Of a DNA stretch of 64,000 nucleotides, positions 1 through 14,579 are shown in pieces (position 1 is the first letter of the stretch; each line of letters opens with the position of its first letter). The position numbers and the translations under genes are program-made. The DNA is from Pachypanchax playfairii (Eukaryota; Chordata; Actinopteri; Cyprinodontiformes; Aplocheilidae): positions 5,551,504 to 5,615,503 of the forward strand of contig SSNP01000010.1 in the NCBI GenBank assembly GCA_006937955.1. The letters are read 5' to 3'. Below the pieces are notes generated by a model. That model was not told the origin of the DNA. It was given only the letters and a program-made list of their open reading frames with translations, and made no database searches.

Positions 1-3000
1 CCAGAGTAGTTTTTGGCTTAAGTCGCACATTTCTCAGTAATACTTCTGAATCCTGCACTTTGAGCAGCTGCTCCACTCTCTCCTGGAAAACGACTGACTG
101 TAACAGAGTGATGTAACAATGTTACATCAGGACCTGTTCGGCGTGTCCGCGCTGCCCCTGCAGATTAAACACACACACCCCGAGCTGCCAGAGTCTGAAA
201 CAAGACACTAAGCACCACCTTTTGAAGTATTTTACTTTCTAAAAATGTCTCAGTAAAAATGTGCATTTGGTTGCGAGAGTTAAAGGAATTTATTCACCAT
301 TTTATTCAGGCAGCTTGAGGGGCAGCACTCACAAGGGGGCCTGGAGGAGAGATGGGATTTTAGGTAAACCAAGCATTTTACTTCCTGATCGTAGAATAAC
401 TCCAGAATCTAAATTTTATTTTAGGACAAATGAAGACTATATAACACCAAAGGTAACATTTTATCATATACAGTATACTGTATGCCTGTCACAGACACTG
501 AAAGCTGTAAAATAGCAGGATAAGAAATGTGCCGTTGAATATGTGGCTTTTAGTTCAGAACATGATGTTTAACTAATTATGAAGGCTTAACCTAATCTAT
601 CTGTACAAAGCAATCTACAATATGTTACACTTACACTGCAAATGCAGAGTCACTGTTAGTAAAAAATAGATTTTACTAATCTTTTAACAGGCTTTGATTA
701 CAGTTTTATTCAACTGGCTTTGCTGGTACAGTAGCACACTGGGGTAGACATTTGGTTTATCCCACCATCTGCTCAGAATGTTTCTGCCAATTTCACAAAA
801 AATAAATTCCACAAATGAGCTAAAACCACTGCAAGACAAGTTCAAATTTGGCTTGTTCTTACAACACTCCTCTAACGCAGCTCAGTCATTTGGTCTATAG
901 AAAGAGGCAACATGACGCCTAATGTCAGTCCCAGAATTATTATTCCATTAAAATAAATTCTAAATAGTGAGTCCAATCCTGCTTCATTATTCTTTTTTAT
1001 TAAGACTTAAAATCTGAAATTAAACTAAAAATGGAGCAGCTAATAATCATTAAAAACCTAGAAGATATCAGTATCTGTAATGTCAACAAGGTAATCCTTT
1101 ATTACCTTCATGTGACTGAGTTTAGTTGTGCACGTACCTTTAAAGACATGCAGGTCAGTCACCACAGTCCCACATAATTCACATTTTATAGTGTCTCTGC
1201 TTAACAAGTCTGTCATTTATTTGTTGGTTGGATTTTAGAAAGCAGATGTTGTGCATCTGTTTCTATTAAATTAAAACTTGTGACTTTATTGTGTGCTGCA
1301 GCATCACATTCTTCATCAGCAGTTCCCAACAACCAAAAATCAGAAATCTTCAGTTGTGAAAGTCACCTTTAGATTTAAGGATTCTACTTCTCTCAAAGCT
1401 GGAAGGTGAAGCTGAAAGCAGATTTCTGGCTGGTTATTAGAGCTGCTTCTTTTTCATGAGGTAGCAGATGTTAGACTTTTGTGAGACATAGTTATGAGGT
1501 TTCTTGTATTAATTTTAGTACTGAAGTACTCGATTTTTATGTTGCAGATTTTACACACAACTTGTCTCTTATACTTTTCATGCTTTCTGGAAACCAGCTG
1601 AGCACTATTTATTTCTGTTGTCAAAAAGTATTACACACAAGCATCATCATGGGATGACTTTGGATTTCAAATATATGAATATCATGATAAAATACTATGT
1701 GACATGAAAAAGTAAACTTTATTTTCCTCTTGGAGACATTTACTTTGGACTGCATGCTGTCCTGAGGCTGTTCATATACCGTGACAGTGGTCTGGCATTT
1801 GCAGCAGCATCGTGCACCTTTTCATCATAATGAAGAAAAACTGCACAACTATGTTTACTTCTTTAGACAACATTTGAGTTATGAGACAGGGATTAAAAAG
1901 CTGTCCAGTATTTACATGCCGGTATAAACAGTTTACCACACTGAAGTGCACATGTTATTGTTGAAAGATTTTATTAAATATCTGTAATTCCATCTGGCCT
2001 TATTACTATTATTTTTGCCCACTGTCCTGTCCTGATATGTTTGGCAGATAGAATTATGGGTCTTGTGCCTTATTATAACAGGGCAGATTTACTCTACAAC
2101 AGGTGCAGTTTAATTTACCCCTTCTGTTGTATTGAGCATTTTTTTTATTTAAGGCATGACGGTAGGCATCGATTTTGGAGGTATCGTTGACAGGCAGAGA
2201 GGCAAACATTTAAATAACAACAAGAAGGTACAAGTGGGGTATGGTGGGGGTGGGGTTTGGACAACCAACCTAGCTCTGCCAGATGTATGTCTAGTCCCAC
2301 GTGTCCAGTTGGTGCTACACATATAGATCTGGGGGTTGCTCCATGTGAAAGCGTCTGAAACAGAAACAGCCCAAATAAATTTGTTGCTGTTAATCACAAT
2401 CATAGGTATACTATATATAACTCAAAGAGTTCTGATACAAAAGTATTCAAATATACACAGTTTGTTTGGTTGTGAATTTGCACACATGTAGGAGTGCTTT
2501 TTTAGTTCCACCTGTTCTTCCTAGTATAACAGCAGTATAAAAAACAGAGAACAAACTCAAAGCTGAAGGTTTTATGATGCATTGTTCCTGGAAATCGTCT
2601 ACCTCAGTTGACGAACTCACAGATCAACACTTTCTAGATAATTAGAACAAAGGCTTAAAGAGTTGTTTCAGAAGGATCTTAATGTGAATTTTAACAATCT
2701 AAAGTCCATGGAAACCTAAAGTCAAAGCCAGGACACAAAGTAGGAGCTCTAGCTTCAGGAAAGCAAAATTATCTACTTGCAGCCTCGAGTCTGACTTCTT
2801 TTATGTTTCAGAGCACTTCATGAATATATCTGTCATTTGCATTGATAGAGAAGGCTGTATGAGGACTATAAGGATGTCTCTTCATGAGAAGACTTTCATG
2901 CAAGAGAATCTTTAAAGAATTTTTACTTCTCAGAAAAATAATAAGTTGAAAACTGAGCAGCAGTAAAACTAAAAGAATCCTGGCAGAGCTGCATACAATG

Positions 3001-4557
3001 CAGTAAGCTGCCAACAAAAGCATCACATATTGCTATCTGATTTAGGATAATATTATATTGATACCAAGTTCAAATTAATTTTATGCACAGCTGATTTGCA
3101 TTTCATCATTGCTAAGTTACAATAATATTCATGTCAGCTTATGTGGGTAAAGAAATCTGAGCACACAAGAACATATTTATTTCATTGTGAAAGGTTTTGA
3201 TTTGTTTTTTTAGACTCCCAGTAAACATGTCGGCTAACCGGAACTCCATCATGCTACATCTATCCTCACACCCTGACATGCAGTCTGTGGAGGTCAGCTT
3301 CACAGTGTGAGACTGACCTTCTGGAAACTCATCAGCTAAGTGCAATGCTGGATTACTGTGACGGCACATGTGAGGAGGGCTGCAAGTCTTTTCAGTTTGA
3401 TAGCTGCGTGCATTCACATGGCTTCAACTCCAAATCGAAAAAGGTCAGAAGGGCCTATAAATAATAACAACAAAACAGAGTAAACCCTTCGATATTTCAT
3501 CTGTCCCTACATTTCAAGTCTGCAACATTTTCAAAAGAATATTGTAACTGCAATGCTTTCACTGCTTTGTAATGTTGTTATTCCTTTTTACTACACACAA
3601 ACAGTAGTCTGTCACTGGGGATACCCAGCAATGACACATTTAAGGTGTAATTTTGTCATATTTGTTCTGAAAAACACATCTTAAGGTGCATGCAACAGTA
3701 AAGGGTTGTCATTGTCATTATTTATGTTTCTCCAGACATGTTTTATTGTACTCCAGTCCAGTAGTCATTTCCTCTTTTTCCTCTGCCATGTCTTCGTTAT
3801 GTGAGCAGAGTGTCGTTTTATGACATCTTGTTGAAAAATGCACACACATCCCTGGAAAACATGTGGTCTCAAAGGCAGTGGGATCTCTTCTGTTCCTCAC
3901 TGCATTAATGCTGCCTTCAAAGAAGTGGAAATGAGCTTTACGTAGAACACTGATCCACTCTCATACCATCACAGAGCCAGACTTTTGGACTTGATGGTTC
4001 TTTTTGTTTTTGTATTGGACCACATCAGATTTAAGAATTCTGTGTATTGGTTTGTTTAATCATCAAACATCTATTTTAGAGGCCAATTCACATTTCATTA
4101 CTTTGTGGTTATTTCAACAACAAACAAAATGTTCAAAAGGGAGCAGGAAGAAGCCTTTTGCTTATCTTCTGTCCGTAATTACACAAAACAATTCCTAATC
4201 TATACTAAGTCTAATCTATACTAAGTTCATACAAAACCATAAACCAATACATAAACAATTGATACAAAATTATGTGCTTTTGAAAAGTCTGTTATTAATT
4301 TTATTAAAATTATTTATACATTATATACAGGTATATACTATTTCTGAAGTATTAGCCTGTAATATGAAACATTTTATATCTAAAAAACGTTAGGAAACAC
4401 TGATTAACAGACAGCTTGAAAATCTGTCCGGGCTCATTAATATTTGTGCGAATTTGCTGGACTCAGATTGGCTAACAAACTAGCCTATGAGAGCACGGCT
4501 TCCCGCTTTCTCCACCGCTGTGCATGCAACAGAGCACCGAGTATCTTCCAGTTTGAT

Positions 4558-4748
4558 ACGTCTTTGTGCTAACAGCTTTTAGCCAGCAGCATGCTAGGCA
4601 TAGTTTCAACTGCGGGAGCTGATGAATACTAACGAGAAAAGGAGTTGTGAAGAAACAAATACAGGTTTTTCAAACTAGGGTGTTATCACCACTTGCGTAG
4701 TTTGAGAGATAAAAACTGAAAGATAAGTTATTGTGCCATTTTCACACC
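4558..4748 (+). repeat. unnamed interspersed repeat, copy 1
   Basis: About 190 bp that recur at 58944-59141 in the same orientation with scattered substitutions and a small insertion. Shared landmarks are GCTAACAGCTTTTAGC, GCTAGGC, GGGAGCTGATGAATACTAAC, AAAGGAGTTGTGA and GTAGTTTGAGAGATAAAAAC. No coding capacity, terminal inverted repeat or tail was seen, so I do not assign a class. The preceding 120 bp (4435-4557) may belong to the same element, but the second copy does not confirm it. Confidence 0.8.
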
Positions 4749-6755
4749 CAGTACGAAGTTAAGAACATTTATGGAGCTAAATATTCAACAGAAAACCCAT
4801 TTTTAATGGAATGGCATCTTTAATCTTAAACAAAGTCAATCTGAATCATAGAACCATTTCACAAACACTTTTTTGAAAAGACGTCTAATTCAATATAAAC
4901 CCGATGACAATAGCAAGTCACATTGAGAGTTCTGAATGTTTCGCCAACTGAAAGTGCACTATTCAAAAAAAGACTCTAACTTGCCCGTCTGTTCATTTTC
5001 TGGCTGCCTTTTGCATTGATAAAGAGCTCAGCGCAGGGACTAGAGAACATGTATCAAGGAAGAATGTGTATAAAGACCCAAAGGCAAAAAAAGAATCAAA
5101 TGGTCGAAGAGCAGATCATTATTACCTCTCAGAACTTTATACTCAGTCATTCCTTTTTTATTTGAACACCATAATAAGTAATTATTCTCCAGTCTGGAAG
5201 TTGCTTTTAATAAACCCGGGAAGCCAAACCTCCTCACTCGGACCAATAAAAAAGTTTTGATCTTAGACTCCCATTGTTTGAGCAACACCGACCTTATTTC
5301 TTCACATACTTTTATACATTAGTGCACTTGTTTCTTTTTTATTCTCTACTTAAATCTACGTCTTGTTTGTGCAGATTATACATATTGCATGGAAGGTTCA
5401 ATACTATCATTTCATCTTGAGAAAATATTTTATAGGGATTCTCTTTCATCCATATTGAGGATTTTATAGGAGATTGTTGCCCAGAATGGAGGAAACAGGG
5501 AAACTGAAAATGCATAACAAGAAAAATAATAGAGAGGAAGATTGAAATTAGATCGGCCAATACTGCTGCAATTGGTCTCTATAAACCATGTAATCAACTC
5601 TTTAACTTAGAATTGGGTTTCATCAAAGGCTTTAGTATCTAGCATGGAAATCGACAATATTAACGTTTAGTGCTGCTTGACACTGCAGCGATATCTTGTT
5701 ACAGAAGAGCCTTGATGCTTCTAACATTCTGGATCACCCCACCAGGACACTGTTGTGGATAAAGGGAATATGAGAGGGAAACAGAGAGAGATGAAAAGCC
5801 TGTGAGAATACCGATGATGGGATGGGTGTGAAAGAGGAAAAGATCAGCAGAGACAAAAAATACCCACTGTGAAAATGAATGCAGGAGCAGGATCCTCAAA
5901 GGAGAGATGCAATAAGCTTTCCTACTGTGTACTCCACTGCCAAACTCTATGATTGATCAAGTCAGAGCTCCTCTCTTTATTAACACTGATCATATATTGC
6001 CAGCAGCAGGGTTTTCCTACATGACTCTTAGAATGAGAGGGAAGAGCGCTCCTGAATTTCATCTGAAATTTATTTCCATCTGTTGGGTTCAATTTATCCA
6101 CAATATTGCCAGTGTACTCTGTTAAATCTATCAAAATCTGCTCGTGAAAAGAAAAGCCTGACTTTCAAGCTGCCATTATTCAAAGATACCCCACTGGCCT
6201 TTGAAGCAGCACTGTTCAATAGGAATACAAGTTTGAGCCTTCAATTCAGGTTTAGATTTTAAAGATCTATTTTAATTGTGGATGCAAAGCCAAGTAAACA
6301 TTGGAACATGTGATGAAGTCTATGACAAATAATTCTTCAAAGCATCATTTTCCTTTTATCTCCATAACAAATAGCTTTATTTTCTGTTTTCGCCATCATA
6401 TTCCCAACCACTCCTTCATGTCTATGTGCCATCTTGCTGCTGAGTATTGCAGGGCAGTGTCTGATTCTCTATAAAAAACATGGTATTTAATATGATTGTC
6501 CAGGGCAGCTGTTGAGCTGCTTTGATCCTCCACCTACTGGGGTGCCTTTGAAAGTGACTCTTGGGGCGGTGATGTGTGTGAGTGGGGAGGTGCTTTGTTA
6601 AGAATTTCTTCTATAAAAAACAGCCCTTCTGTGAAGCTTCACACACCCAAATCTGAATACCCCTCACCAACAGAAACTACTATGACACGTTTACTTTCTG
6701 TAAGGATACTGTAAGGAGGCTTTCATATAAGCTTGGTATTACATTCAAAAGGATG

Positions 6756-6772
6756 TTTTTTTTTTTTTTTTT
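6756..6772. repeat. poly-T run
   Basis: Seventeen T in a row within intron. No transposon end was recognised beside it. Confidence 0.9.
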
Positions 6773-6924
6773 AACATTTACTACAAACTCATAATCTGTA
6801 GTCTCTTAAATTTAATACCAAATCCCAGAGATGAATACTTTAGACCTTGGTACAAAAGCAAACTATTATTTGTCATGTGTCTTGGCTTCAGCTGGTGTGC
6901 CGTAGTTTTGGTTTTCTCCTCACT

Positions 6925-7095
6925 GGATTGGCTCCCTGACCATTTTTGAGTTCACTTTAAAATCATTTTATTTGCTTTAAGGTCTTTAAATGGGCTTGTC
7001 CAGCTCTTTCTTTCTGGGTTTTTGCATATACCCTCCTTGTCTCGGTCTCTCGGGTCATCTGAGGTCATCTAAGGTCATCAGGTCAATCTCTTCTT
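6925..7095 (+). mobile_element. decayed L2-like LINE reverse-transcriptase fragment
   Basis: Conceptual translation from about 6928 reads DWLPDHF, stop, then VHFKIILFALRSLNGL and later PSLSRSLGSS. This follows the pattern WLPVxxRIxFKILLLxxKxLNGLAP...PSRSLRSS near the end of the second open frame of L2-type and related LINEs. There are internal stops and no flanking structure, so it is a short dead fragment on the + strand. The family assignment comes from remembered consensus patterns only. Confidence 0.55.
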
Positions 7096-7467
7096 AAGTG
7101 CTACTTCTTGTTCTTGGCTTCCGACCCAGCATGAGCAGTAAATTAACTTGATTTTATTGCTTTTAATCAGTTTTTATTAAGCATTTGAGCCTCTGAAAGA
7201 ATCCCAGTTTTGCTTAATATTTACCTTGCAATGTTGGCCTTGTCTTATGAGGAGTCACATTAAACCCATATAGATAAAAACAAGCTCAACCAAAATAGAT
7301 AATGTATTGTATTTCACCCAGAGGTTTCCAACAACTGGTTCCTGAACTACAGTTGGGATATTCAAGTTCAGATATAAAATTCTTGACTTGGTATTTCATG
7401 ACACTTGACTCTTTTTGAATAAAAGTCTTTTTGCCCAATCTGTTTTTTGGGATTTGCTTGTTTCTGT

Positions 7468-7720
7468 TCAAGGCCATGGGGGAGCTGAACCCTGTCTCAC
7501 TGTCAGTCCAGGTGACAGAGTACACCTGGACTTGTCACCAATCCATCACGCTACTCAAACTAACATGCATGTTCATCGTACCTGGGAGGAACCTTTAATA
7601 CCAAGAGAAACCCACATGTGGATGGAGAAATCATGCAGACTCTATGTACAAAGGTCCCAACTAGTTGTTGAACTCTGGAACGTCTTGCTGCAAAAGAAAC
7701 AATCTTAAACCAATTGTGTC
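7468..7720 (+). repeat. decayed teleost interspersed repeat (GTACACCTGGAC...GTCACCA family), copy 1
   Basis: The order of short blocks matches the better-preserved copy at 43093-43423: GTACACCTGGACTTGTCACC, CCAATCCATCAC, then a GGGAGGAA-type block, AGAAACCCAC and ATGCAGACTC. This is a very common fish intronic repeat recognisable by ACACCTGGACAGGTC and ACATGCAAACTCCA motifs. Strongly diverged; no coding capacity. Confidence 0.6.
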
Positions 7721-10700
7721 TCCATGCAGCACCCAATCAGTTTCATATCTTAAACTGAATGATTTTTGCCATTTGTGAGTAGAACCAAGACACAAACCAC
7801 AGAGAAGTGGAAAAAGGATAAAACACATACATTTAGATAAAAAAATTCTGTGTTGGTGGAACTGGATGTAAACAGTGAGTGAAAATGACAGAGAAGTGTA
7901 AAACCAATTAAAGTTTATAACATACAGGTGAGGAGTTGATTCACTGGGGGGCCACGCACGTAATTTTTTTTTTTACCTCTGAACAAACCTATATGTATTT
8001 TGCATTGCCTTCTACCATGCAAGTCAATTTTTTAAATCTTCCCTAAATCATGGAGGTCAAATGCAATGCAAATCTATTCATAGGTTTTCTTATCTTCCAG
8101 AAACTTTAAAGTATGAGTTTGTCGAAATTTGTGTTGAAGTTTTGCAGCATCAAATGTTGCATCATTGTTAGAAAACGGTTGCACAACATTCAAGTCAAAC
8201 CCTGGGCCGATCTGAAATCTCCAGACCATTTAAGAATGTTATGCTCTTACATAGATTAACTACACAATGAGTGTACAAATATGTAACTATTATAGGTTCC
8301 CTTTAATTACCATCTGCATCAAGTCCAACATGTGGGTGAGACACATCTGGTCTGCAACATCATTAACCCACATTTATTCCCATAAGAAGTTCCTTTGCAG
8401 CAATGTTCCTCGAGGGCTGCATGTGCAGGCACACAAGCAAACAAATCCCAAACGCCCACTCAGTTGTGCTCCTACGAGCACTCGGATGCTGCATTCATTC
8501 ACATTTGCCTTCTGATTCAATCCATTGTTTCTCTTTGAACACATTGAAACATAATGTAGCATGTAACTACCTCACAGCTGACACAGCGTGTGCGTATTAA
8601 GGACACACCTATGGGGACTCGTGGTATCTTTTTTGTTCCTCTGTTTTGTTTGAGGATCACGGCAGCTGACCCACCTGGCAGCACTCCTACACATGTCTGC
8701 CCTCCTGTCCCATTCTCAGGCGATTACCACTCTAATCCATATTTAATGGATTCAGCACACTCTTTCGTCCTGTCCTGATGCTTGCCCCTGATTAAACATC
8801 CTCTGTGCTACAATCCAGATGTTACAACTGTATCGTGGGAGAGAAAGAGGTGTCCAGTGAAAGAGCAGATTTTTTTTTCCCAAGCTGAGAGAAACAATTG
8901 GCTGCCTGTAAGATTCATTTAATCACAGTTTCAGACAGATTATAATCTAAATATGTGTAAACTGTGAATGTGTTGTCTCCACTTTAGCTTCAGAAGAAAA
9001 AAATAAAAATCCCTCGTGCCACCAACTGAAAACAAACAGGTTTTTGGAGTTTATTGATGATGTTGTCACGTCAAGCTGCATATAGGGGTTCAGGTGTTCT
9101 CCTTGATTGCTTTCTCGTAAATTGAAGCCATGTAAGACAAATATCAGAAGCTCATCCAAACAGATTCATCTTTGGATGGATGTCTGGGAAGCTGGTGTAC
9201 ACAAATGCTTAACAGACAGTATGTGCATTCATGGGGAAATTTTGCAAGAAACTGCATATGCTCAAAGCTCCCATCTCTACTCTGCCACTATTAGTAGTGT
9301 GTGTGTCTATGTGTGTGAGCGCCCGCTCAATGGGTCCATCTCCTCACTCTCTGCTCTTATGTTTACCTGCAGCTCTGCAGCACTGAAATCAAAGGACAAA
9401 AACATGGAGTTGTGTGTTCATTTATCTCACTGCCTTCAGATGGAAGGTGGCAGGTTTTTTGCAGCTCACACCCCCCGATGTGATCATAGTGCTCGGCATG
9501 TGTGTAGCGTAGGTGTGTTTACCTTCACCTTGGACCTACCGCACTACCTGATCTATCGAGCAATGATATTCTCTATGCAGCTCAACGTGAGCCATCCATT
9601 AGCTTCTCTCACTCTACAAAAAGACGGAGAGATTTTAACATCATTTTGTTCCTTGAAGTCTTTGTTCTTTTTTGTCCTCTAATTTATGTAGGAAACTGAG
9701 ACAGTAGGTGGCTCATTTATAGATAATGATATTCCTTGTGATGCCACTTCTTGTTATTTCAGTTACTGTGAAGACAGGGTACGCATAAGGAGAATCAGAT
9801 GACAGTGACATGATAAAACACATGCACTGTACAGGTATAACAGTCCCCAGAGCAAGCCTGTAATCTATTCAGTAGGTGGTTTTAAATAGATGCAGATGAA
9901 CTGAAATGCACCCACCTCATGTTGTGTCACCTAGCTTGTACTTTGTGTCTCACTGTCCAAAAAATAGAAAAAAGAAATCTTTTAAGTATTTGTGAAATTT
10001 TGATATTCAAAAAAATATAGTGTTGATTTTTTATGAGTATTTTGAACTATTTGGTACAATCTGGTCACATTCACTGATGCCAAAAAGTACAGCAGGCTTT
10101 TTAGCTTGATTATAAAAGTACAACAAATTACTGAAATCCTTGTTTTGTGGAGAATGTGTTATAAATATACAAATATTTTACAGAACTCTGAATTGTAAAT
10201 GCTTAGTTTATGAAATGCACAGTCTGTTGAGTTTGTTTAAGTTATTTGCTGGAGATTCTGAGTCATCTGTGTGAGGTTTTCTGTACGGTGAATCGTAGCA
10301 GCTGGACTTTTTTCTTGTAAAGGTTGAAACTTCTCACTTCTCATCCAAGTAGCTTTTTTAGTAAAAGAAAAGGTTGATTAGAGACCACGTATTTACCTCT
10401 AGGTTAGTAACATTTTATTCCTGCACTGAAAAGACACCTAAAGTGAAGGCAATGGAAGGCAAGGGGTGTAGGCCAGAAACTGTTTGTTTTTCTGTCCTAA
10501 CTGTGAACCTTATTGTCCTCAAAGGACAGTCTTTTGTCCATTAAATGAAGGTAAACAGCATATTCTGGCCTTGAGGTGCTGCTCCTAGCCTTTAACTTGT
10601 CCCCCATTTTTCCACAAAAAACCTGCAGTTGTTTGACTCATGTTTTGTTGGTTTGGATCTGGTCACCCTGTGGATTCCTGAAGAATTTCTCCCTCTTTGG

Positions 10701-13700
10701 TATTTTAGAATTATTATTCTTTCTGTGGGCCTAGTTCCTTCAGACTTCAATCATTCAATCTACTAGAAGCCCCAACAAAGAGTCAATATCAGAATAAGCT
10801 GTTTAAAAGTGGCAGGAAAGATTTGGTAATTTTTTCATGGGTGCAACCCACTCAACACATGTGGCATCATTTCAAAGGAAATTTACTGGCTATTGCCAAG
10901 AAGCATTGTTGCAGCAAAGAAATACCAAACACAAATTCTTATACATTTTGTGCTATTTTACCAGATACTATAAGATATTTCCATTTAATGTACATCTCTA
11001 CTGCAGCACGCTTACAGAGCTACAATAACATGGAGCTATGCAACACTAGCTGCATAATATATTTCCACATTCTACATCCTTCACTCGGTCTGGAGGAGAC
11101 GGAGGAAAACTGCAAGAGTGAGGAGCTGGAAATGAGGAGTTGTGGTCTTTCCGACGAGCTCAAGGCAACCTAGCGCAGATATCTCCTCCTCCACTCCATT
11201 TGGTACACGTTGTACTGTTTAACCTTTCCCTAAAATAAATATAACAGATGGAAGTATTCTTCCCCAGAGTTTTATTGAACATCCACCAAAATAACACTAA
11301 AGAACCAGGAAAACTTGACAATACCATACTACTGTATGTTACCCTACAACCTAAAGAGAGAAAATAATATCAGACGAAAATGAGTTCTTGGCATAAGTTT
11401 TAATATCAGACGTGTTGCTTATTTGCTCGAACACTTAGTTCAATTCATTTGGTTGACCATTTCACTGTTTGTGTTTTTGCTTCTCACCAGTAACAGAAGT
11501 GATGGGAACAGTCAGTCCATTCTGTCTGTGGTTCCAATAAGCATATGTCCAAGCACATGGACATATGGAAGTGATGGCAGCGTCCCCATCACTCATGCAG
11601 CTGAGTAACTCAGAAAGGATTTGCTACTGTGTGACGACTCATTGGCACTTCATGTTGTTAGACAGAGATTTATGCTGAAGTGTACAAACAGTCTCTTGCT
11701 GTTATTGATTTGCCCCCCTGGTCAGTCTATTACCTCAAGTAAATCCTGTCCTCAGAGACATTCTTAAGAAATCTCCTGCTAAAGAATTATGATGATTCTC
11801 AGACGAGTGAGTCTCAGGATTATCTTTTAAAATCATCAGGTTTGTTTTGTTTGGTGCAATTTTTTTTTCTCATTTCAAAATTATGATCAAGAAACATCTT
11901 TTTTTGATGATTAAAAACATTTTTATTTGAATCACATTTGATCATGTTTTGACAACCTAGATAATTTAAGCTGCTGACAGAAAAGAGAGAGAGAGTAAAA
12001 ACCCATAAATGTCTTTTAGAAACTTGAAACAGGAGACCTTAACTAGGAAGAGGCAAAATAATATCCTAGCAACTGTCTCTCAGGAGCACTTTAATCTCCT
12101 CCATCTAGCTAATTAACAAGTGAGTGGTGTGTCAGAAGGAAGTACAGAGACTGAGATTCGGATGAAGAGGGGTGAGATCACAGCTTCATCTCTACCGGAT
12201 AGATATTTCAGTGATTCCTTGGTGGTAGGTTTCTCTCAATGTTCCTTTCAGGTTCCTGATTTAATTAGACGTATCACCACTTGTCAGTCCCTTGTTCGAT
12301 ACTTAAACCAAAACAGGAAGAATTGTTCTAGAAAGGTTAACCACAACATAGACCTATAACATTTTGAACAAAAGTTTCTGTAATAGCATTGACTGAGAGA
12401 GGCCCCCTGCTGATCATTTATGTTCGTAGTGAGATTGTTGGATGTTCCTTCATCTGGCAGAATCTTTCAGGTGCATCTTGGATCTAATCCATCGCTTCTC
12501 AGAGACGGCCTTCATCTGCATCCACAGTTTGACAGTTTTTTTTCTGGCTCTGTGAAAGGCAGACAGTATTGTCAGTGCTCTATACCCTGCGCTCCTTTCA
12601 TCTCACAGGGATGCCTTGATGGTGGTATTGCTCCCATTTCTTGGCACACAAACTGCATCGAGCAGCACCTATGAATTATTCAAGCTCTTCATTCTTATAG
12701 TTGCAGAGTTGACATTGAGCTGGCTGCATGTCGTTTCTTTATCTCCAGGATCCCCCATGCAGAATGTACTTAAAGGACTGTGGAGGACATCATCCCATTC
12801 TAAACTTGTGCAGGCAAATGTGAGCACCAGAACAATGACATGCATACTATAGATTCTATAGAACAAAGTACATATACTTTGAGATGTGCACATTCTGCAA
12901 AGTAAACATGACGCTGGATTTTAGCTGCATGAGAATCCTGGTTTTTCAATCAACGCATACTGAACGATTCTGACAAGCATACCCAAACCTCACTGGTATT
13001 ATGTGCTCACACCTCCACATGCGGAGGCATTGGCACAAATTAGCACAAGCAAGAGGCTGGTGTCTTATGGGACAGGCAGCTGTCAGTCTTTAGATCTATT
13101 CCTGGCTCTGGGAATCTTCTTGCAATGAGTAGAGGGAGGGTACTTGACAGGTTTTATAGTAATCAATCTTTTGTCCTGGTGGCTGTTTCATGATTTGAAA
13201 TCAGAGATGACTAAGAAAAAGGAAAGGAATCCATCATTCTGCAGAGTCAAAGGTGAGAGACAGGTTTTCTGCTTCAAGAATTAAAAAGAAATCTTCAGCA
13301 CATGACAAAATATAAACAGTTTCATGGTCAACTATTCGCAGCACAAGTCATGTATTCCTCTGCCCTTTCACTTTATGTCCCCCCTGCCAGCATATTGTGC
13401 AATTATAGCTCAACATCCTAACAAGACCTCCCAGAAGACCACCAGTCTGTGACGCTGTCAATTTGGCCGCTGAGATGGCTGGAAATGTCTCATTACGCCG
13501 CTCAGCACGAGGGGCAGAGACTCAACGAAACTGAGTTAGTCTGTGTGAAACGTCCCACCCAGAAAAAAGTCATTATAAAGGAAGCACCTAAGGGATCAGC
13601 CGCTACCTCTACCTGACCTTAGTCGACAGAATGAATAAATTACACTGAGTGCTTCAGTGGGGAGCTCAGGTAAGGAGGGATGTTAGAGGTTCAGTCCTGT

Positions 13701-14579
13701 CACACACCTTTAGCACGCAAAGGCATCTGTCCACTGTTTTGGGTTGACTAAGACTGAGACTAGTTATCTGTTTTTTTTTACATCGTAATGTAATAGTTCA
13801 AAAACAGCATGTGTTTCACCTTTTTTGGCTCATGGGGACAACATTCTTAGCTTGGTTAGTGGCAAATTAATTATAAGCAAAAGGGAAAAATACCAAAAGC
13901 AAAAAGGATGAAACAAAATGAAATATTTTTTTTTACCTCATCTTAAATAGATTATTATGAAAATCAAAGGTTTCCAACTTATTTCATCTTTGCATTCTCT
14001 GTTTTCATCATGCACATCAGCTAAAATGAAATCAAGGCAAAGATGAAAAGAACTAACAGAAGGCGATGGGTCATTGTGGTTGAACAGTAACAGTCTGTCT
14101 GATTCAGCCTGCTGTGAGCATGCATGCATGCGTGTTTGTCTGTCAGAGTGTGGCACACGTGCATATGTGTGTATGTTTTAAATCAAGCCTGGCTCAAGAC
14201 TCTGTTCTCTTTCCAACACCTCCCACATCTCGACTGCTACTGCAATGGAGTCCAAGAAGGATTCCCCGCAGGCCCCGAAAAGTTGTCCCACATCTCAGCG
14301 AGTTCTGCAGCAACTGTCAGATTTAGTTTTTTTAATCCATGAAGTTGAACAGCAAAGCACTAAACCACAATATGACTTGAATTGACAAACGTACTAGGTA
14401 GTTTTCATTAAGGCTTTTAATGAAAGAAAGCAAAAATATGCAAGTTTCAAAACTGTTTTTCCTCGACAAATCCAGAAAGATGATTACTTAAAACATAAAA
14501 AATATTTATTAATCATCACATTTATCAGTTCATGAGTTATTTGCTTGTTTCTATATTTCAACGTCAGAAGTTCAACCAC

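Noticed and set aside
120..212. ATG-initiated 30-codon frame in a CpG-containing patch, considered as the signal-peptide exon
   Set aside because: No hydrophobic signal core, it ends in a stop before any donor, and no splice site leaves the single G needed to join exon 30969.
9107..9682. 191-codon open frame on the + strand
   Set aside because: It begins at TTG rather than ATG, has no domain or family resemblance and no splice context, and lies deep in intron. Taken as chance.
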